DNA of 64,000 nt from Rhynchopus euleeides (Eukaryota > Euglenozoa > Diplonemea > Diplonemida > Diplonemidae): NCBI GenBank assembly GCA_963210315.1, contig OY723237.1, positions 2,790,001 through 2,854,000 on the forward strand. Direction: 5' to 3'. The position numbers and the translations under genes are program-made. Shown here piece after piece: positions 11,450 through 21,704 of this stretch (position 1 is the first letter of the stretch; each line of letters begins with the position of its first letter). The notes below the pieces were generated by a model. That model made no database searches. It saw only the letters and a list, made by a program, of their open reading frames with translations, and was not told the DNA's origin.

Positions 11450-13369
11450 TCAGTGGGGGGGCACACTACACATCGATCTGAAGGCGCCTTGCAGTGCAGG
11501 GCTGGCGTACGCAGCGTTCTGTGCATTCGCACGCACCGCAGCAAGCACCACCTCGCGGTCTGCTTGCAGCTCTGCACTGGCAAAAGGGAGCAGCACAAGT
11601 GAGCTGCGTGCATTGCCCTCCTCCTCTTGCTCCTCATCATCATCATCCTCATCCCGGCAGAAAGCGGCAAGCGCTGCCCTCTTCTCAGCACGCACACTGT
11701 CCCCAGAGTAGACGAAGTTGCACGGGTCGGCACGGATGGCAGCAAGTGCCACGTCAAGGTCGTCACGCAGCACACCAGTCATGTTGATGAACAGGGAGTG
11801 GTTCCCGAGAACAGCTGCCAACGCAACGTCCTTGTCCTGTCGCAGTGGGCCAGTGATGGCAGTGTAGGCGTGAGAGTCGCGGGCAACTGCCTTCATGACG
11901 ACCTCTTTGTCCTGCTGCAAGGCCTCGCTCAGTTGGTGAAAGATTTGCACTCTGAGAGGCTGAAGTGCCTTCATGACGACCTCCTTGTCCCCACGCAGCG
12001 CCTCGCTCAGATCACAGAACGTCACTCTGTGATGCTGAAGTGCCTTCATGGCGACCTCCTTGTCCCCACGGAGCGCCTCGCTCAGATCACGGAACTCGAC
12101 TGTGACATGGTCAAGTGCCTTCAGCACGACCTCCTTGTCCCCACGCAGCACCTCGCGCAGATAATGGAACTTGACTGTGCCATACCCAAGTGCCTTCATG
12201 ACGACCTCCTTGTCCCCACGGAGCGCCTCGCTCAGATCACGGAACTCGACTGTGACATGGCGAAGTGCCTTCATGACGACCTCCTTGTCCCCACGCAGCA
12301 CCTCGCGCAGATAATGGAACTTGACTGTGCCATACCCAAGTGCCTTCATGACGACCTCCTTATCCCCACGGAGCGCCTCGCTCAGAGAATGGAACTCGAC
12401 TGCGACACGGTCAAGTGCCTTCAGCACGACCTCCTTGTCCCCACGGAGCGCCTCGCTCAGATCACGGAACTCGACTGTGACATGGCGAAGTGCCTTCAAC
12501 ACGACCTCCTTGTCCCCACGCAGCGCCTCGCTCAGAGAATGGAACTTGACTGTGCCATCCCCAAGTGCCTTCATGACGACCTCCTTGTCCCCACGCAGCG
12601 TCTCGCTCAGATAATGGAACTTGACTGCGACCTGGTCAAGTGCCTTCATGACGACCTCTTTGTCCTGCTGCAAGGCCTTGCTCACACGCGCCCACAAACC
12701 ACGCTCTTGGTTCTTCTCCAGCGCTTCGAGCACGAACGCCTTGTCGCTGAGCCACACAGCGCTGTTTGCGCAGTGCGGCACAGCAACAACCGCAACGCTG
12801 CGCTGTTCCTGTAGGCCTTTGTCCTCGACGTGCTGCCACATCGCCGGATCCTGCTTCAACGCCGCGATGACGACATCTGCGTCTGAACGCAGTGCGGCAC
12901 TGGCACGCACAAAGGCTTTGTGATTGCACATCACGAACTGCAGCATCACCTCCTTGTCGTCGTGCAGCGAGGGGGGCACCCAGTGTGGCATGACAGCACC
13001 TTCGTCGTCGTCGTCGTCGTCCCCTCTCGACTCGAGTGCACGTGCCACCACCGCCAGCACACACTCCCGCCGCTGGCGTGCCCACACTGGGATGTCGTCC
13101 ATCTTCACAGCACCGCTGCGCAGCTGCGCCACAAACCGCGCCACACCACGCACCACCCCCACCCGGCACCCGCCCGAGAAGACGGCGACGTTGCTGACAC
13201 ACTCCGCCCCGTCACACGCCACCCGCTGCCCGCCCACGCTCAGCTCCACATCCTCCCCGAAGCCGAAGGCCTCGCCGCACCGCCGCTTCATCGCAGACAC
13301 CGTCGCGTCGGGTTCGATCTCCAGAGGCTCCTCACGCCCTGACAGCGTGTCGATGGCGTGCACCTCCAT
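11450..13369 (-). CDS. DUF4116 repeat protein with ubiquitin-like N terminus
   Basis: 639 residues from the ATG at 13369. Residues 1-75 look ubiquitin-like (LEIEPDATVSAMKRRCGEAFG, VELSVGGQRV). An Asp run lies near residue 110. From about 125 to 560 follow DUF4116-type helical repeats, about 25 residues (75 bp) each, with DKEVVMKAL and LSEALRG cores; the central copies are almost identical in DNA, showing recent tandem expansion or conversion. DUF4116 is a repeat family of unknown function common in protists. The C terminus (SMCSVPPH) differs from the right-hand paralogue (LQIDV) because of a single-base difference near 11485. The frame remains open to 13780, so an upstream exon or signal sequence is possible. 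Confidence 0.78.
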   Translation of the reverse strand: MEVHAIDTLSGREEPLEIEPDATVSAMKRRCGEAFGFGEDVELSVGGQRVACDGAECVSNVAVFSGGCRVGVVRGVARFVAQLRSGAVKMDDIPVWARQRRECVLAVVARALESRGDDDDDDEGAVMPHWVPPSLHDDKEVMLQFVMCNHKAFVRASAALRSDADVVIAALKQDPAMWQHVEDKGLQEQRSVAVVAVPHCANSAVWLSDKAFVLEALEKNQERGLWARVSKALQQDKEVVMKALDQVAVKFHYLSETLRGDKEVVMKALGDGTVKFHSLSEALRGDKEVVLKALRHVTVEFRDLSEALRGDKEVVLKALDRVAVEFHSLSEALRGDKEVVMKALGYGTVKFHYLREVLRGDKEVVMKALRHVTVEFRDLSEALRGDKEVVMKALGYGTVKFHYLREVLRGDKEVVLKALDHVTVEFRDLSEALRGDKEVAMKALQHHRVTFCDLSEALRGDKEVVMKALQPLRVQIFHQLSEALQQDKEVVMKAVARDSHAYTAITGPLRQDKDVALAAVLGNHSLFINMTGVLRDDLDVALAAIRADPCNFVYSGDSVRAEKRAALAAFCRDEDDDDEEQEEEGNARSSLVLLPFASAELQADREVVLAAVRANAQNAAYASPALQGAFRSMCSVPPH

Positions 13370-14400
13370 CCCACACAGGTGTGTCTCGGTCTGCAGGAGG
13401 GTGTGTGCACCGCCAAGACACAGGCACAGGCACAGACTCAAGACAGCAATGCGGCGACATACAGTACGTAGAAGGGCTGAGCGGGGTGGCTGGGACGGGG
13501 CGGGGTGGGCGCACCAATCTTGCTTCGACTGCCTGCATCTCTTCAACGGTGTGCTTCTGATCCCCCAGAGAAGACAAAATGCACGTGGGTGGGGCAGGCC
13601 TGGGTGGGTCTGGAGGCAGCAGGGGACGGGTGCTCTGCATGGACAGCTGATCGCATCCTCGATGCCCACAGCCAGCAGAGCTCGCCCCCCTCGCAGAGGG
13701 CTTGCTGCCTGGAGGGGCTGGGGGGGAGGTGCGGGTGCCGGGGCGGGAGGGCGAGTCAGGGCGGCCTCCCGATTCCGCAAAGGCCTGGTTGTGTGCGGCA
13801 GCCTGCAACAAATACAGCCTATCTGCCCGCTGGGCTGCTAGGCTAGTCCCCTCCTCCTCCTCCACCACCACTGCCCCCCCTCCCTCCTCCGCCTACTCTC
13901 ACGCCCCCCCTGCCTCTGTTGCCCCTGTTCCCTAATCGCCTTTTGACAGTGGCTAATAAAGGCCCCGTCTTTCGGGGGCGGGCGGTGGTGGGAACCGGCC
14001 TGACCCACTTTGACAACACTTCGGCACACAGACCGAAGGCCCCCTATCTCGTATAGGGGCCAGCCCTCCAAGATGCCAGAGAGAGAGCATGCGATCCCAA
14101 ACCACAAGACAACAGGCTGCATTGCATACGACCCCCTCCGCCCACCCCACTCCCCCACCCACCCACCTACCCCCCCCCCACAGCCGAGCTGGTTTATGTC
14201 AGAAAATCCCCTCTCAGCAGCCGCAGAGCACCGGCGTGCCAGAAGAAAAAGAGTAGGGAAAAAGGGAGGAAGGGGTGTGTGTGTGTGTGTGGTGGTGGTG
14301 GTGGTGGTGGTTAAATTGCCGACTTTGGGAGAGAGTAATTTGCCGTAAAGGCGGTCCTCCCAACACCGGGGTGTGGTGGAGGAGGGGGGGTGGGGGTGGG
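13370..14400. other. Intergenic, 5' side of the DUF4116 gene
   Basis: No convincing gene. Contains a pyrimidine-rich stretch (13850-13935), a short hairpin at 13965-13982, part of a small structured repeat (14001-14040), and a (GT)n/(GGT)n run at 14274-14311. Confidence 0.5.
14001..14040 (+). repeat. Partial copy of small structured repeat
   Basis: Matches the 3' half of the repeats at 57545 and 60421 (CACTTTGACAACACTTCGGC). The hairpin here pairs CTTCGG with CCGAAG around a CACACAGA loop; the 57.6-kb copy has a different but still pairing stem. Confidence 0.5.
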
Positions 14401-14404
14401 GTTG

Positions 14405-14560
14405 CCTTCGAAGCCGTGCCAAAAAAACTGGTGCATCATAGTGTCATAACGGCCGTCATGGAGGGAGTGGATTTTCTGAGAATTCACTACCTCAGTTCCC
14501 GCTACCGAAATATAAAAACGGCCGTTTTCATGTTTTGTTGGCGAAAAAACGGCCGTTTTT
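14405..14560 (+). repeat. Dispersed element end with ACGGCCGT motifs, copy 1
   Basis: About 120 bp (ATAACGGCCGTCATGG onwards, through TTCCCGCTACCGAAATATAA) recurs in inverse orientation at 38700-38815. Both copies carry the palindrome AAAACGGCCGTTTT, which also occurs three times at 16015-16110. Probably the end of a transposon family. Confidence 0.7.
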
Positions 14561-14819
14561 TTCCCCCTCCTATTTTCCTTTGGGGATTCGCCTCCTGCTT
14601 ACCGTACCGAGCTGAGGAAACACACTTGACAACTCCCTGTTGCCTGCACATGACATTGGGCACTGCGATTCTCTGTCGACTGTACAAAGAAAAATGGCTT
14701 CCGCCCTGCCTGTCGCTCGACAAGCAGCAGACACCCGAGAGCAGAGAGGAGTGTAGCAGCCCGGTTCGCCCCCGGGTTGTCCCAGAAATCCAGCACACCC
14801 TCGGAACGTGGTGGCCTAG

Positions 14820-16010
14820 TCGTAGATCACCCAGGCCCTGCTCGTGACCTCCCCGAAACAGAGGGGAGGTGGCACCGGAGTTCTGACACCCCTACGACTC
14901 ATGCGGCCGTACGCGCTCGGGCACAGACGGCGGACCGCAAACCAGAAGGACTTCCCTGATTCCGTGCCGTCCCACCTTCTGCGCATGCGGTCGCCAGCCC
15001 AGGCCAGCTCCCCTGCCAGGGGCACTGGGGGGTCGTACTTCCCCACCTCAGACACTTTCTCGATGACATTCTCAATGTCGGTGTACACTGCGTCGACAGG
15101 GGCACGCCGTTGGCACACCCAGCTGCGCATCGCAGTACTTCTGGAGCAGCGATGCGAGGGGTGCCGTCAGGCGGACGGCGGCCTGCAGGTGGGACTCGAG
15201 CCCAGCGATTTCGTGGGCATCTCTGCCAACCGCAGAAGCGACGCACACGTAGCAGGGCCGCTGTCCTGCAGCGGGCCCGGAAGATTGTATAAATGCCCGG
15301 GGACGTGGTGCAAGGTGCAGATCCACTCAAGCGGTGCAGGTAGTGTGTGTCGGAGAGAAGCGGGATCGCACGGCTGGTGGTGCCGTCTTGCTCGCCTGCT
15401 TCTCCCTCTCAGCTGCGTCAGAGATGTGGCACAGCACATCCTTCAGCGCCAGTGCGGTCGTGAACCCATCCAGCTGGTGCTGCATATTGCCCGGGATGAT
15501 CGCCCGTGCCTTCGGGAATAAATCAGCGAAGGCGGTGTCCTTCTCATCCGGGGTGCTGTCGCCGAGATCAAGGGAAAGCTCTGTCGGAAGAGCCCTGATG
15601 CCAGTGAGCGACACCCACCTCTGCCTGCACGGTCATCTACGACACACGTGCCTAGATTGGCCGCAACCAGGTTCAGCCCCTCCTCGGGACACACTTCTTG
15701 ACAGCATCATGCACCACGCCAGCCGGTGATCCGGTGAACAACGCACCTCGGGCGATCCGAAGTTGCAAGCCTGCCACTGAGGGTATCGCACTCCGACAGC
15801 GCCAGCTGTTTCCCTGGCTCTGCACTTTCAACGCTGCGTTCTTCTTCTTCTTGATATGGCGCGGTCCGTCAAAGTGGTCCACGAAGTCTGAACTCTTCGC
15901 ATCATACTTGAAGGCGCGCTCACAATGCTTGCTGCAGGGTATCCCTTGCAGTGGGGAGGCACTCCTGGTGGTGGGATCTCGCCTGCTGACCCACGCCCCA
16001 TACAAAATTC
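14820..16010 (-). pseudogene. Decayed BED-finger transposase-like gene
   Basis: Minus-strand coding-like pieces in shifting frames. The clearest is a BED/CGBP1-type finger at about 15830-15960 (CSKHC, F-DH-GPRHIKKKK). Further downstream on the minus strand are coding-like pieces at 15390-15610 (LSLDLGDSTPDEKD) and 14850-15080. The intervening stops and frameshifts show that it is dead. A hAT-type transposase is the best guess from the finger; no DDE or dimerisation motif is left. Confidence 0.35.
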
Positions 16011-17254
16011 CCAGGCAAAAAAAACGGCCGTTTTTTAAAATGCTGAAAATCAGCGGCCGTTTTTGCAAGTCCACAAAATACAAGGGATTTTTTAAAACGG
16101 CCGCTATGCAACCATGGTGCATATGTTTTTTTTCGTACACCTCCCAGGCTGTATCCTGACACCAAAATCTGGTTTTTCCGGTGGCGAAAAAAATTTCTCG
16201 ACCCTCGATTTTGCCAGAATTTTTTTGAGCCCGTCCCGCCCTACTTGCCCGCAACATTCCGCCTTTTCTTGTCTTGGGTGGGCACTGATGCCTTCGGTTC
16301 AATTTGGGAGCAAATGCGTGTGACAAGCTTGGGAAGGAGCGTCTTCTCGCCGGCATTTCCTGATAACACTTGCTGCAGCGTACACCGACCACTGCGCCTG
16401 CCGGTTTGCACACCGAATAAGGCTTTGGAACCCACACCGGCATATTTTCCAAAGACGCCAGCCCCAAAATCCACTCGCGCACCGTCTCCAGCCTCTCCTT
16501 TCCATCTGCGGCTGAGTTCCCCAGCATTCTGACCGTCGTCCGGCATCTCTTTTAGCTCTTGCAGTGCTGCAATGAAGAGCGCGTAAGTGGGGGTGATGGT
16601 GCAGATGACGAGGATCATGCGCCACTGAGAAGTGCCACTGCAGTACCGTAGAGCCGGGGTGACACAGGTTATACACCACACCCACTTCGCTGTTGCCGTT
16701 ACCCCTGATGAAGTCCCCAATGCATCCGACACCTCAGGGAGGGCACATAATATCGCCTCCCGAGCGACGCCCTTGCATTTGCAGACACCCGATGTTTGTT
16801 GAGGATGTCGGCAGAAACCTGACAGAACACTCGCTGAAATGCCATTTTCTTGGCCCGATAGTACTCAGATGTCTCATCAGAGGCGGCAGAACGTGGTACA
16901 TGACGGGGGATGGTGATGACGCAGGTGACAGGGTGCTCGGGAGACTCACCCGGGGAGGGGTTCGGTACCAAACCATGACACTTTTTTCAACACAGCATTT
17001 CAGCCGCGTTCCGGGGCACCAAAGTGGGTGTCCCACACCCAGGGGCGGTTTTTGGGGTGGTCTGGCCACTTTTTCAGCATTTTTGGGGGGTTTCTGGTCG
17101 AAAATTGCCTATGTCGAAAAATGTCGTAAAGTTGAGGGATTTCGGTACCTTAACCCTTTGGTACCTAACGACACACATGTGTGTCGAAAAGTCCAATTTT
17201 TTTCGCACTGGGCAACCAGAAGCGTTCTACTACGAATTTTTGACCGATTTTTTT
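16011..17254. other. AT-rich transposon debris
   Basis: Three ACGGCCGTTTT motifs at 16015-16110 and short coding-like minus-strand pieces at 16300-16700 and 16700-16970 without recognisable domains. The last ~250 bp are T-rich and end in the oligo-T run at which the YR retroelement begins. Confidence 0.4.
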
Positions 17255-17386
17255 TTAAGCACACTCGTGTGAGCGGAAAGCGCCCCACCACAGCTGCAAC
17301 CAAACGTGCTCTATACACTAACCCCACCCTTCATCAGGCTCAGGGTGTGATCAGTTCAGGGTTTTGTGTGTAGAAGCGTCAACGCA
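17255..17386 (+). repeat. Split direct repeat A1
   Basis: From TTAAGCACACTCGTGTGAG to GAAGCGTCAACGCA; essentially identical to A2 at 21703-21834. It includes the variant GTAGAAGCGTCAACGCA of the motif found 5' of host genes and lies about 280 bp before the Gag start, where a promoter would be needed. Confidence 0.9.
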
Positions 17387-17440
17387 TCAAACTATCAAGC
17401 AGGCGAGAGAATCAAGAGGGGAGCAAGAGTGACAGAAGCG

Positions 17441-17655
17441 GACAGAGTACGCCGAGCTGCGTGTATAGGAGAGGAACAGAACGGGCTGAGGGAGTACGCC
17501 GAGCTGCGTGTATAGGAGAGGAACAGAAACTACGCCGAGCTGCGTGTATAGGAGAGAAACAGAAACTACGCCGAGCTGCGTGAATAGGAGAGGAACAGAA
17601 ACTACGCCGAGCTGCGTGAATAGGAGAGGAACAGTAACTACGCCGAGCTGCGTAA
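17441..17655 (+). repeat. 36-bp tandem repeats in the Gag leader
   Basis: About six copies of a unit starting TACGCCGAGCTGCGTG and ending GGAGAGGAACAGAAAC; the second carries an extra GGGCTGAGGGAG. They fill the leader up to nine bases before the Gag ATG and may act in packaging or translation. Confidence 0.85.
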
Positions 17656-17663
17656 CAGAGAAG

Positions 17664-18735
17664 ATGGCCACTCTGGATTGGGACACCCTGAAGGTTCCCG
17701 ACCCCGCCCACCCCGACAACGAGCCAGCAGAGCGTCGCCCCGAGTGCATATTCGAAACGTGCAATACTACACACACAGCCAGGACCGCATTCAGCTGCCA
17801 CGACTGCGGTGGGACCACGGTCAGGACGTGCTTGAGAGAGCACATCCCGGCGCACGTCGTCCCCGAATGGCTCGAGGGCGCAGGGGACAGGGGCTGGGTG
17901 TGCCCCCGAGTGCGCATGGGTCCGGCAGGCAGTCGACGAGGAGACCGCGGCGGACCTGGCAGCAGCGACGGGCGAGCTAGGCGAGGACGGGGAGTACAGC
18001 GAGGCGGACAGCCAGAGTGGCACGGGCCTCCAGCACAGGGACGCACACCACCCCGCCGACTCGAACACCGATCTCCGCGTGGCGAACTCGCTGGAGTACC
18101 TGCTGAAATTGACAGGCCGGCTGGAGAAGGAACAGAAGGAGCTGAAGAAGACCGTGGAGACGCAGGCGAAGCAGATCGCCACCCTGCAGAAGGCGCTGCA
18201 GCGGACGGAGGCCGAGCTGCCCGCCGATTTCTCCGCCCACATCGTGTCGACCTGGGGATCGTCGATCGCCACTGTCCCCGGACGCAGGTTGGTGAAAGCT
18301 GAGGTATCCCGGGTTTTCCGACAGGCGGAGCTCAGCGATGCCCCGAGCTCACCAGACTGGCAACACCAGCTCATCCAGGCCTTCGACGCTCTGTTTCAGA
18401 CAATGGGACTGATCCGCGACGACGATGATCCGGATCGCTTTACCGAGGCCCTCCACAAGACAATCGTCGTTATGAACTCGCACTTTCTCCTGAAGGGGCG
18501 CGCGGGCGCCCGCCTCTACCTGGCAAAGGCGAAGATTATGGACCCAGCGAAGTACGATGCGGTGACACACGGGCGCCTACTCCGGGAGGGGCGGGCCACG
18601 CAGGACGACACACAGGAGAGGCGGGCCGCGTTTCAGGAGCGGTTCCTGCAGGAGCGTAACACGCAGGACCGCCCCGCGCCCTACTCGGGAAAGGGCCATC
18701 ACAAAGGACGGGGGGGGAAAGGCAAGCGACAGTGA
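17664..18735 (+). CDS. Gag-like protein of the YR retroelement
   Basis: Starts at the ATG at 17664 and continues to the TGA at 18733-18735, about 356 residues, but needs one base to be skipped in the run of five C at 17903-17907. Before the shift there is a Cys-rich zinc-binding segment (CIFETC, FSCHDC, RTCLREH, WVCP); after it comes ECAWV, which completes a CPEC pair only if the shift is made. Then an acidic linker, a Leu-rich coiled coil (ANSLEYLLKLTGRLEKEQ), a globular part and a Gly/Lys/Arg-rich tail (KGHHKGRGGKGKRQ) suited to RNA binding. The shift may be a mutation, a sequencing error in a C run, or a programmed +1 site. Confidence 0.7.
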
Positions 18736-19755
18736 CTCCCCGACACCAGCAGGGGACGCCCGCGGGCCACGACCCTCCCCCCCGCCGCGGTAGTGTATGT
18801 GAAGGCAGTACCATCTGCCCCCCCGTCAACAAGAGGACGCCCCCGCAAGACCGAGACGAGCGTGACCCCGGAGGAAGCAACCACCATTCGCCAGGAACTG
18901 CAACACACCCTGGCCCAAGCCCTCGCACCCACATACTGGGGGGCCCTCCGCCGCACATACGACAGGTACTCGCAGTTCCGGGAAGGGTGGATGAAAGCGG
19001 AGAGGCGAACACTGCCACACGACGAAGGGGCGGTGCTGTGGGTCACGAAGCAACGGAAGGACGGGCTATCAGTGCAGTCCGCCCTCCAGTACCTCAACAA
19101 CCTTGCAGCAGCACTCAGACGCTTCGCAGCGTTCCCCCTCGACGGAAAACAAATTGTGGCGGACTACAGGCGGGCGCTGAAACGGGGAGGAGCACTACGA
19201 CCACTGAAGCAAGCAGAACCAGCAACAGCCCACAACATCCGGGAGGCGCTAGCGAAGGAGCCACGTCCCCTCGTGAAACTGCTGCTCGGCATCATGTGGG
19301 GGGGTGCGGCAAGGGCCTCGGACGCACTGCGCTTGTATGTGAAGGACGTCACAGCGGAAAAGCGCAGCGAGCCGATATACGTGCGCTGGACCCAGTCGAA
19401 GGCGGACCCCTTCCACATGGGTCACATCACAGGGATCTCCCTGCCGAAGGACCTACACCGTATCCTCCGACACCGCCTCCGCAGGGCGCGCAGAGCAGGA
19501 GAGACGAGACTGTTCCCGGCGGACGTCACCTACCGGACCGTGGTAAAAGCCGTCAAGCGGGCACGGAAGGGGCTCACGGCACACTCTCTGCGGAGGGGGG
19601 CACTCACACAGCTTGCGCGAAAGAACGTTCCACTGGAGGAGGTGCGCCTCCTCTCGAGACACGCGACGGTCGACGGTGTGATGCGTTACGTATCAGCGGC
19701 GGAAAACGCACACGCGCGCGAGACAGCACAGGTGTCGGCGAAGATCGAGTGGTGA
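18736..19755 (+). CDS. Tyrosine recombinase of the YR retroelement
   Basis: About 340 codons in the same frame as the end of Gag, directly after its TGA; no ATG occurs before about 18990, inside the N-terminal core-binding region, so expression by readthrough of the TGA (context CAG TGA CTC) is plausible. Catalytic residues are all present: Arg in GGAARASDAL (about 19305), Lys region TQSKADP, HSLRRG (about 19580), and SRHATVDGVMRYV with His and the Tyr nucleophile (about 19655-19690). It joins the circular cDNA to the chromosome. The first 60 codons are Pro/Arg-rich linker. Confidence 0.85.
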   Translation, partial: LPDTSRGRPRATTLPPAAVVYVKAVPSAPPSTRGRPRKTETSVTPEEATTIRQELQHTLAQALAPTYWGALRRTYDRYSQFREGWMKAERRTLPHDEGAVLWVTKQRKDGLSVQSALQYLNNLAAALRRFAAFPLDGKQIVADYRRALKRGGALRPLKQAEPATAHNIREALAKEPRPLVKLLLGIMWGGAARASDALRLYVKDVTAEKRSEPIYVRWTQSKADPFHMGHITGISLPKDLHRILRHRLRRARRAGETRLFPADVTYRTVVKAVKRARKGLTAHSLRRGALTQLARKNVPLEEVRLLSRHATVDGVMRYVSAAENAHARETAQVSAKIEW

Positions 19756-21590
19756 AGAAAAAACGACAGCAAGGGGGGACGACGCGCACACAGCCAAAAC
19801 CCCTGACAGCAACCCACTTCCCGGGGACCACGAGGCTGTTCGCAGCGCGCCGCTACTACGAAGATGCCACACCCGACGAAGCCGCGTCCGACCCACCACC
19901 CAGTGATGAGGAAGCGTGGAGCGAGGTGGATAGCGCAGAGTCGTACGGTCCGGGTGTCGAGGACCTCTACGGGGAGGACTTGGGTGTGTGCACGGGGGGG
20001 AAGGTGATACGGCCAGCCAACGCGAAGACGGAGCTGTCGGAGGAAGAGGACTACATCGCGGAGATCTGCACCTCGCGCCTCAATCTCAAGGAACTGCGAC
20101 GGTTGGACAGCGAGGGTGAACTGACGGGGGTCTTGGACCTCATCACCAAGCCAGCCGCTTTCGCTGACGCACTGCTTCCCGAGGCCCGCCAAGAACTACG
20201 TAAAACGGGGAGGAAGGTATCACGCCACATGTTGCACCACCTGGACACCTTGGTTGAGTATGGCGTCCTGACGGAGGCGGATGCACACCCGTACCTCACG
20301 CTGCCAGCGTTCACCGTGTCCAAGAAGTCTGGGGGCCAACGTTTCATCGTCGACGCAAGGCGGCTAAATGCACTGATGACACGCCCACCGGACATGCGTT
20401 TGCAGGACATCACGGAGGTGACACAGCGAGTGGCCGCGGCGAGCTGGGTGGTGATGGCAGATGCACGCAGCTGGTTCTACCAGTTCCCCGTACACAAGGA
20501 GATCCAACGCTATTTCGAAGTGCGCCTAGGCGGGGAGAGAAAGACATTCGTGAAGACCTTCCTGACTGTCATGTGCATGGGGTGGTCACATTCCCCGGCA
20601 ATCGCGAACCGCAGCGCACGCGTGCTGCTCCCGCCAGAGCACGGAATAGTCTGGATTGACAACTTCATCGCTGTCGGAGACTCCCTACCAGAGGCACAGG
20701 CGAGGTACGCCGACTTCATCAGCCGCTGCGAGAAGGTGGGGGCCGCCCTGAACTTCGACGACACACAACACGGCGTGCCGCTGCAGGACTTCACAGTGTT
20801 CGGGATCCACTTCGACCTGACGCGACACCGTTTCCACATGGACACGGCCTGGGTGCAAAAAGTCCTCGGACGGGAAGAGTACAAGGAAGTCGTCAACGGC
20901 CACACGACACCACGCAGGGCGTTCAGAGTATTCGGGTCTTTCGTCTGGCAGTCGTATGTGATGCGGACACCGATGTGTTACATGCCAGCCGTGTTGTCCT
21001 TCGTGCGGCGCATCGCGAAGCAGACGCACTCAAACAACGCCCGATGGGACTCCAGGGTCGCAGTACCTCCGTCGGTGCAGGCGGAGACAGTGGCGCGGGC
21101 ACGCCTCATCGAGGACAACGAGTGGTATACGCCGCAGAACCCGCCACCGACCATTGAGCTCTGGACAGACGCGTCATCCACGGCGTGGGCGGCGGTGCTC
21201 GTGCTGCCGGGAGGGGAGTCAGTGTCCCAAGGGGCGTTCGAAGGGAGCGACGCGGACACGAACATCTTCCTGAAGGAAGCGTATGCAGTGTGGCAGGGGG
21301 TGCGCATGATGCAGCGTGTGAGGGAGGCAAGCGTAACCTGCCACATAGACAACCTCGGCCTGGTGTTCGCGCTCCGGAAGGGCCACTGCGCCAACTACCG
21401 AGGCAACCTCCTGCTGCAGGAGATATACACAACAGCGCGCCGCCAGCAGATACGACTTATTCCACACTGGGTTGCGACCCACGACCAACGCGCAGACGCG
21501 TACACGCGAGGGACGCAGGCCACACACCCCGTGGAGTTGCCACCAGTGTCGATGCCACCTACACTTTTACCAGCGCGCCCGCCTCGTTGA
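19752..21590 (+). CDS. Reverse transcriptase / RNase H of the YR retroelement
   Basis: About 612 residues counted from the end of the recombinase; the frame is open much further upstream (to 18732) but that part overlaps the recombinase and has no ATG. A -1 shift from the recombinase frame, or reinitiation, would be needed. After an acidic linker come RT motifs: LPAFTVSKKSGGQRFIVDARRLN, VMADARSWFYQF (motif A, Asp present) and IVWIDNFIAVGDS, where the usual YxDD is WIDN at 20652-20663. RNase H follows with ELWTDASS, LKEAYAVWQG, CHIDNLG and ATHDQRADAYTRG, giving a full D-E-D-D set. No protease domain seen. Confidence 0.87.
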   Translation: MKKKRQQGGTTRTQPKPLTATHFPGTTRLFAARRYYEDATPDEAASDPPPSDEEAWSEVDSAESYGPGVEDLYGEDLGVCTGGKVIRPANAKTELSEEEDYIAEICTSRLNLKELRRLDSEGELTGVLDLITKPAAFADALLPEARQELRKTGRKVSRHMLHHLDTLVEYGVLTEADAHPYLTLPAFTVSKKSGGQRFIVDARRLNALMTRPPDMRLQDITEVTQRVAAASWVVMADARSWFYQFPVHKEIQRYFEVRLGGERKTFVKTFLTVMCMGWSHSPAIANRSARVLLPPEHGIVWIDNFIAVGDSLPEAQARYADFISRCEKVGAALNFDDTQHGVPLQDFTVFGIHFDLTRHRFHMDTAWVQKVLGREEYKEVVNGHTTPRRAFRVFGSFVWQSYVMRTPMCYMPAVLSFVRRIAKQTHSNNARWDSRVAVPPSVQAETVARARLIEDNEWYTPQNPPPTIELWTDASSTAWAAVLVLPGGESVSQGAFEGSDADTNIFLKEAYAVWQGVRMMQRVREASVTCHIDNLGLVFALRKGHCANYRGNLLLQEIYTTARRQQIRLIPHWVATHDQRADAYTRGTQATHPVELPPVSMPPTLLPARPPR

Positions 21591-21628
21591 GAACGAGACG
21601 GACACGTCCCTCCGGATGAGGGTCCTGG

Positions 21629-21704
21629 TGTAGAAGCGTCAACGCAACAAACAAAAGGAAATTCATCAGAGCGGTTGTAGCTGTGAAGTGATAGGGCGCT
21701 TTTT
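21629..21704 (+). repeat. Split direct repeat B1
   Basis: TGTAGAAGCGTCAACGCAAC through TGATAGGGCGCTTTT, matching B2 at 21817-21891 except for one base (GGGCGC against GGACGC). Confidence 0.9.

Noticed and set aside
11627-12814. Plus-strand repeat protein opposite the DUF4116 gene
   Set aside because: Antisense shadow of the 75-bp repeats; the minus strand carries the recognisable family.
18732-19751. N-terminal 340 codons of the long open frame that ends with RT
   Set aside because: Overlaps the recombinase, lacks an ATG and has no domain; the constraint belongs to the recombinase frame, so the RT product is taken to begin near 19752.
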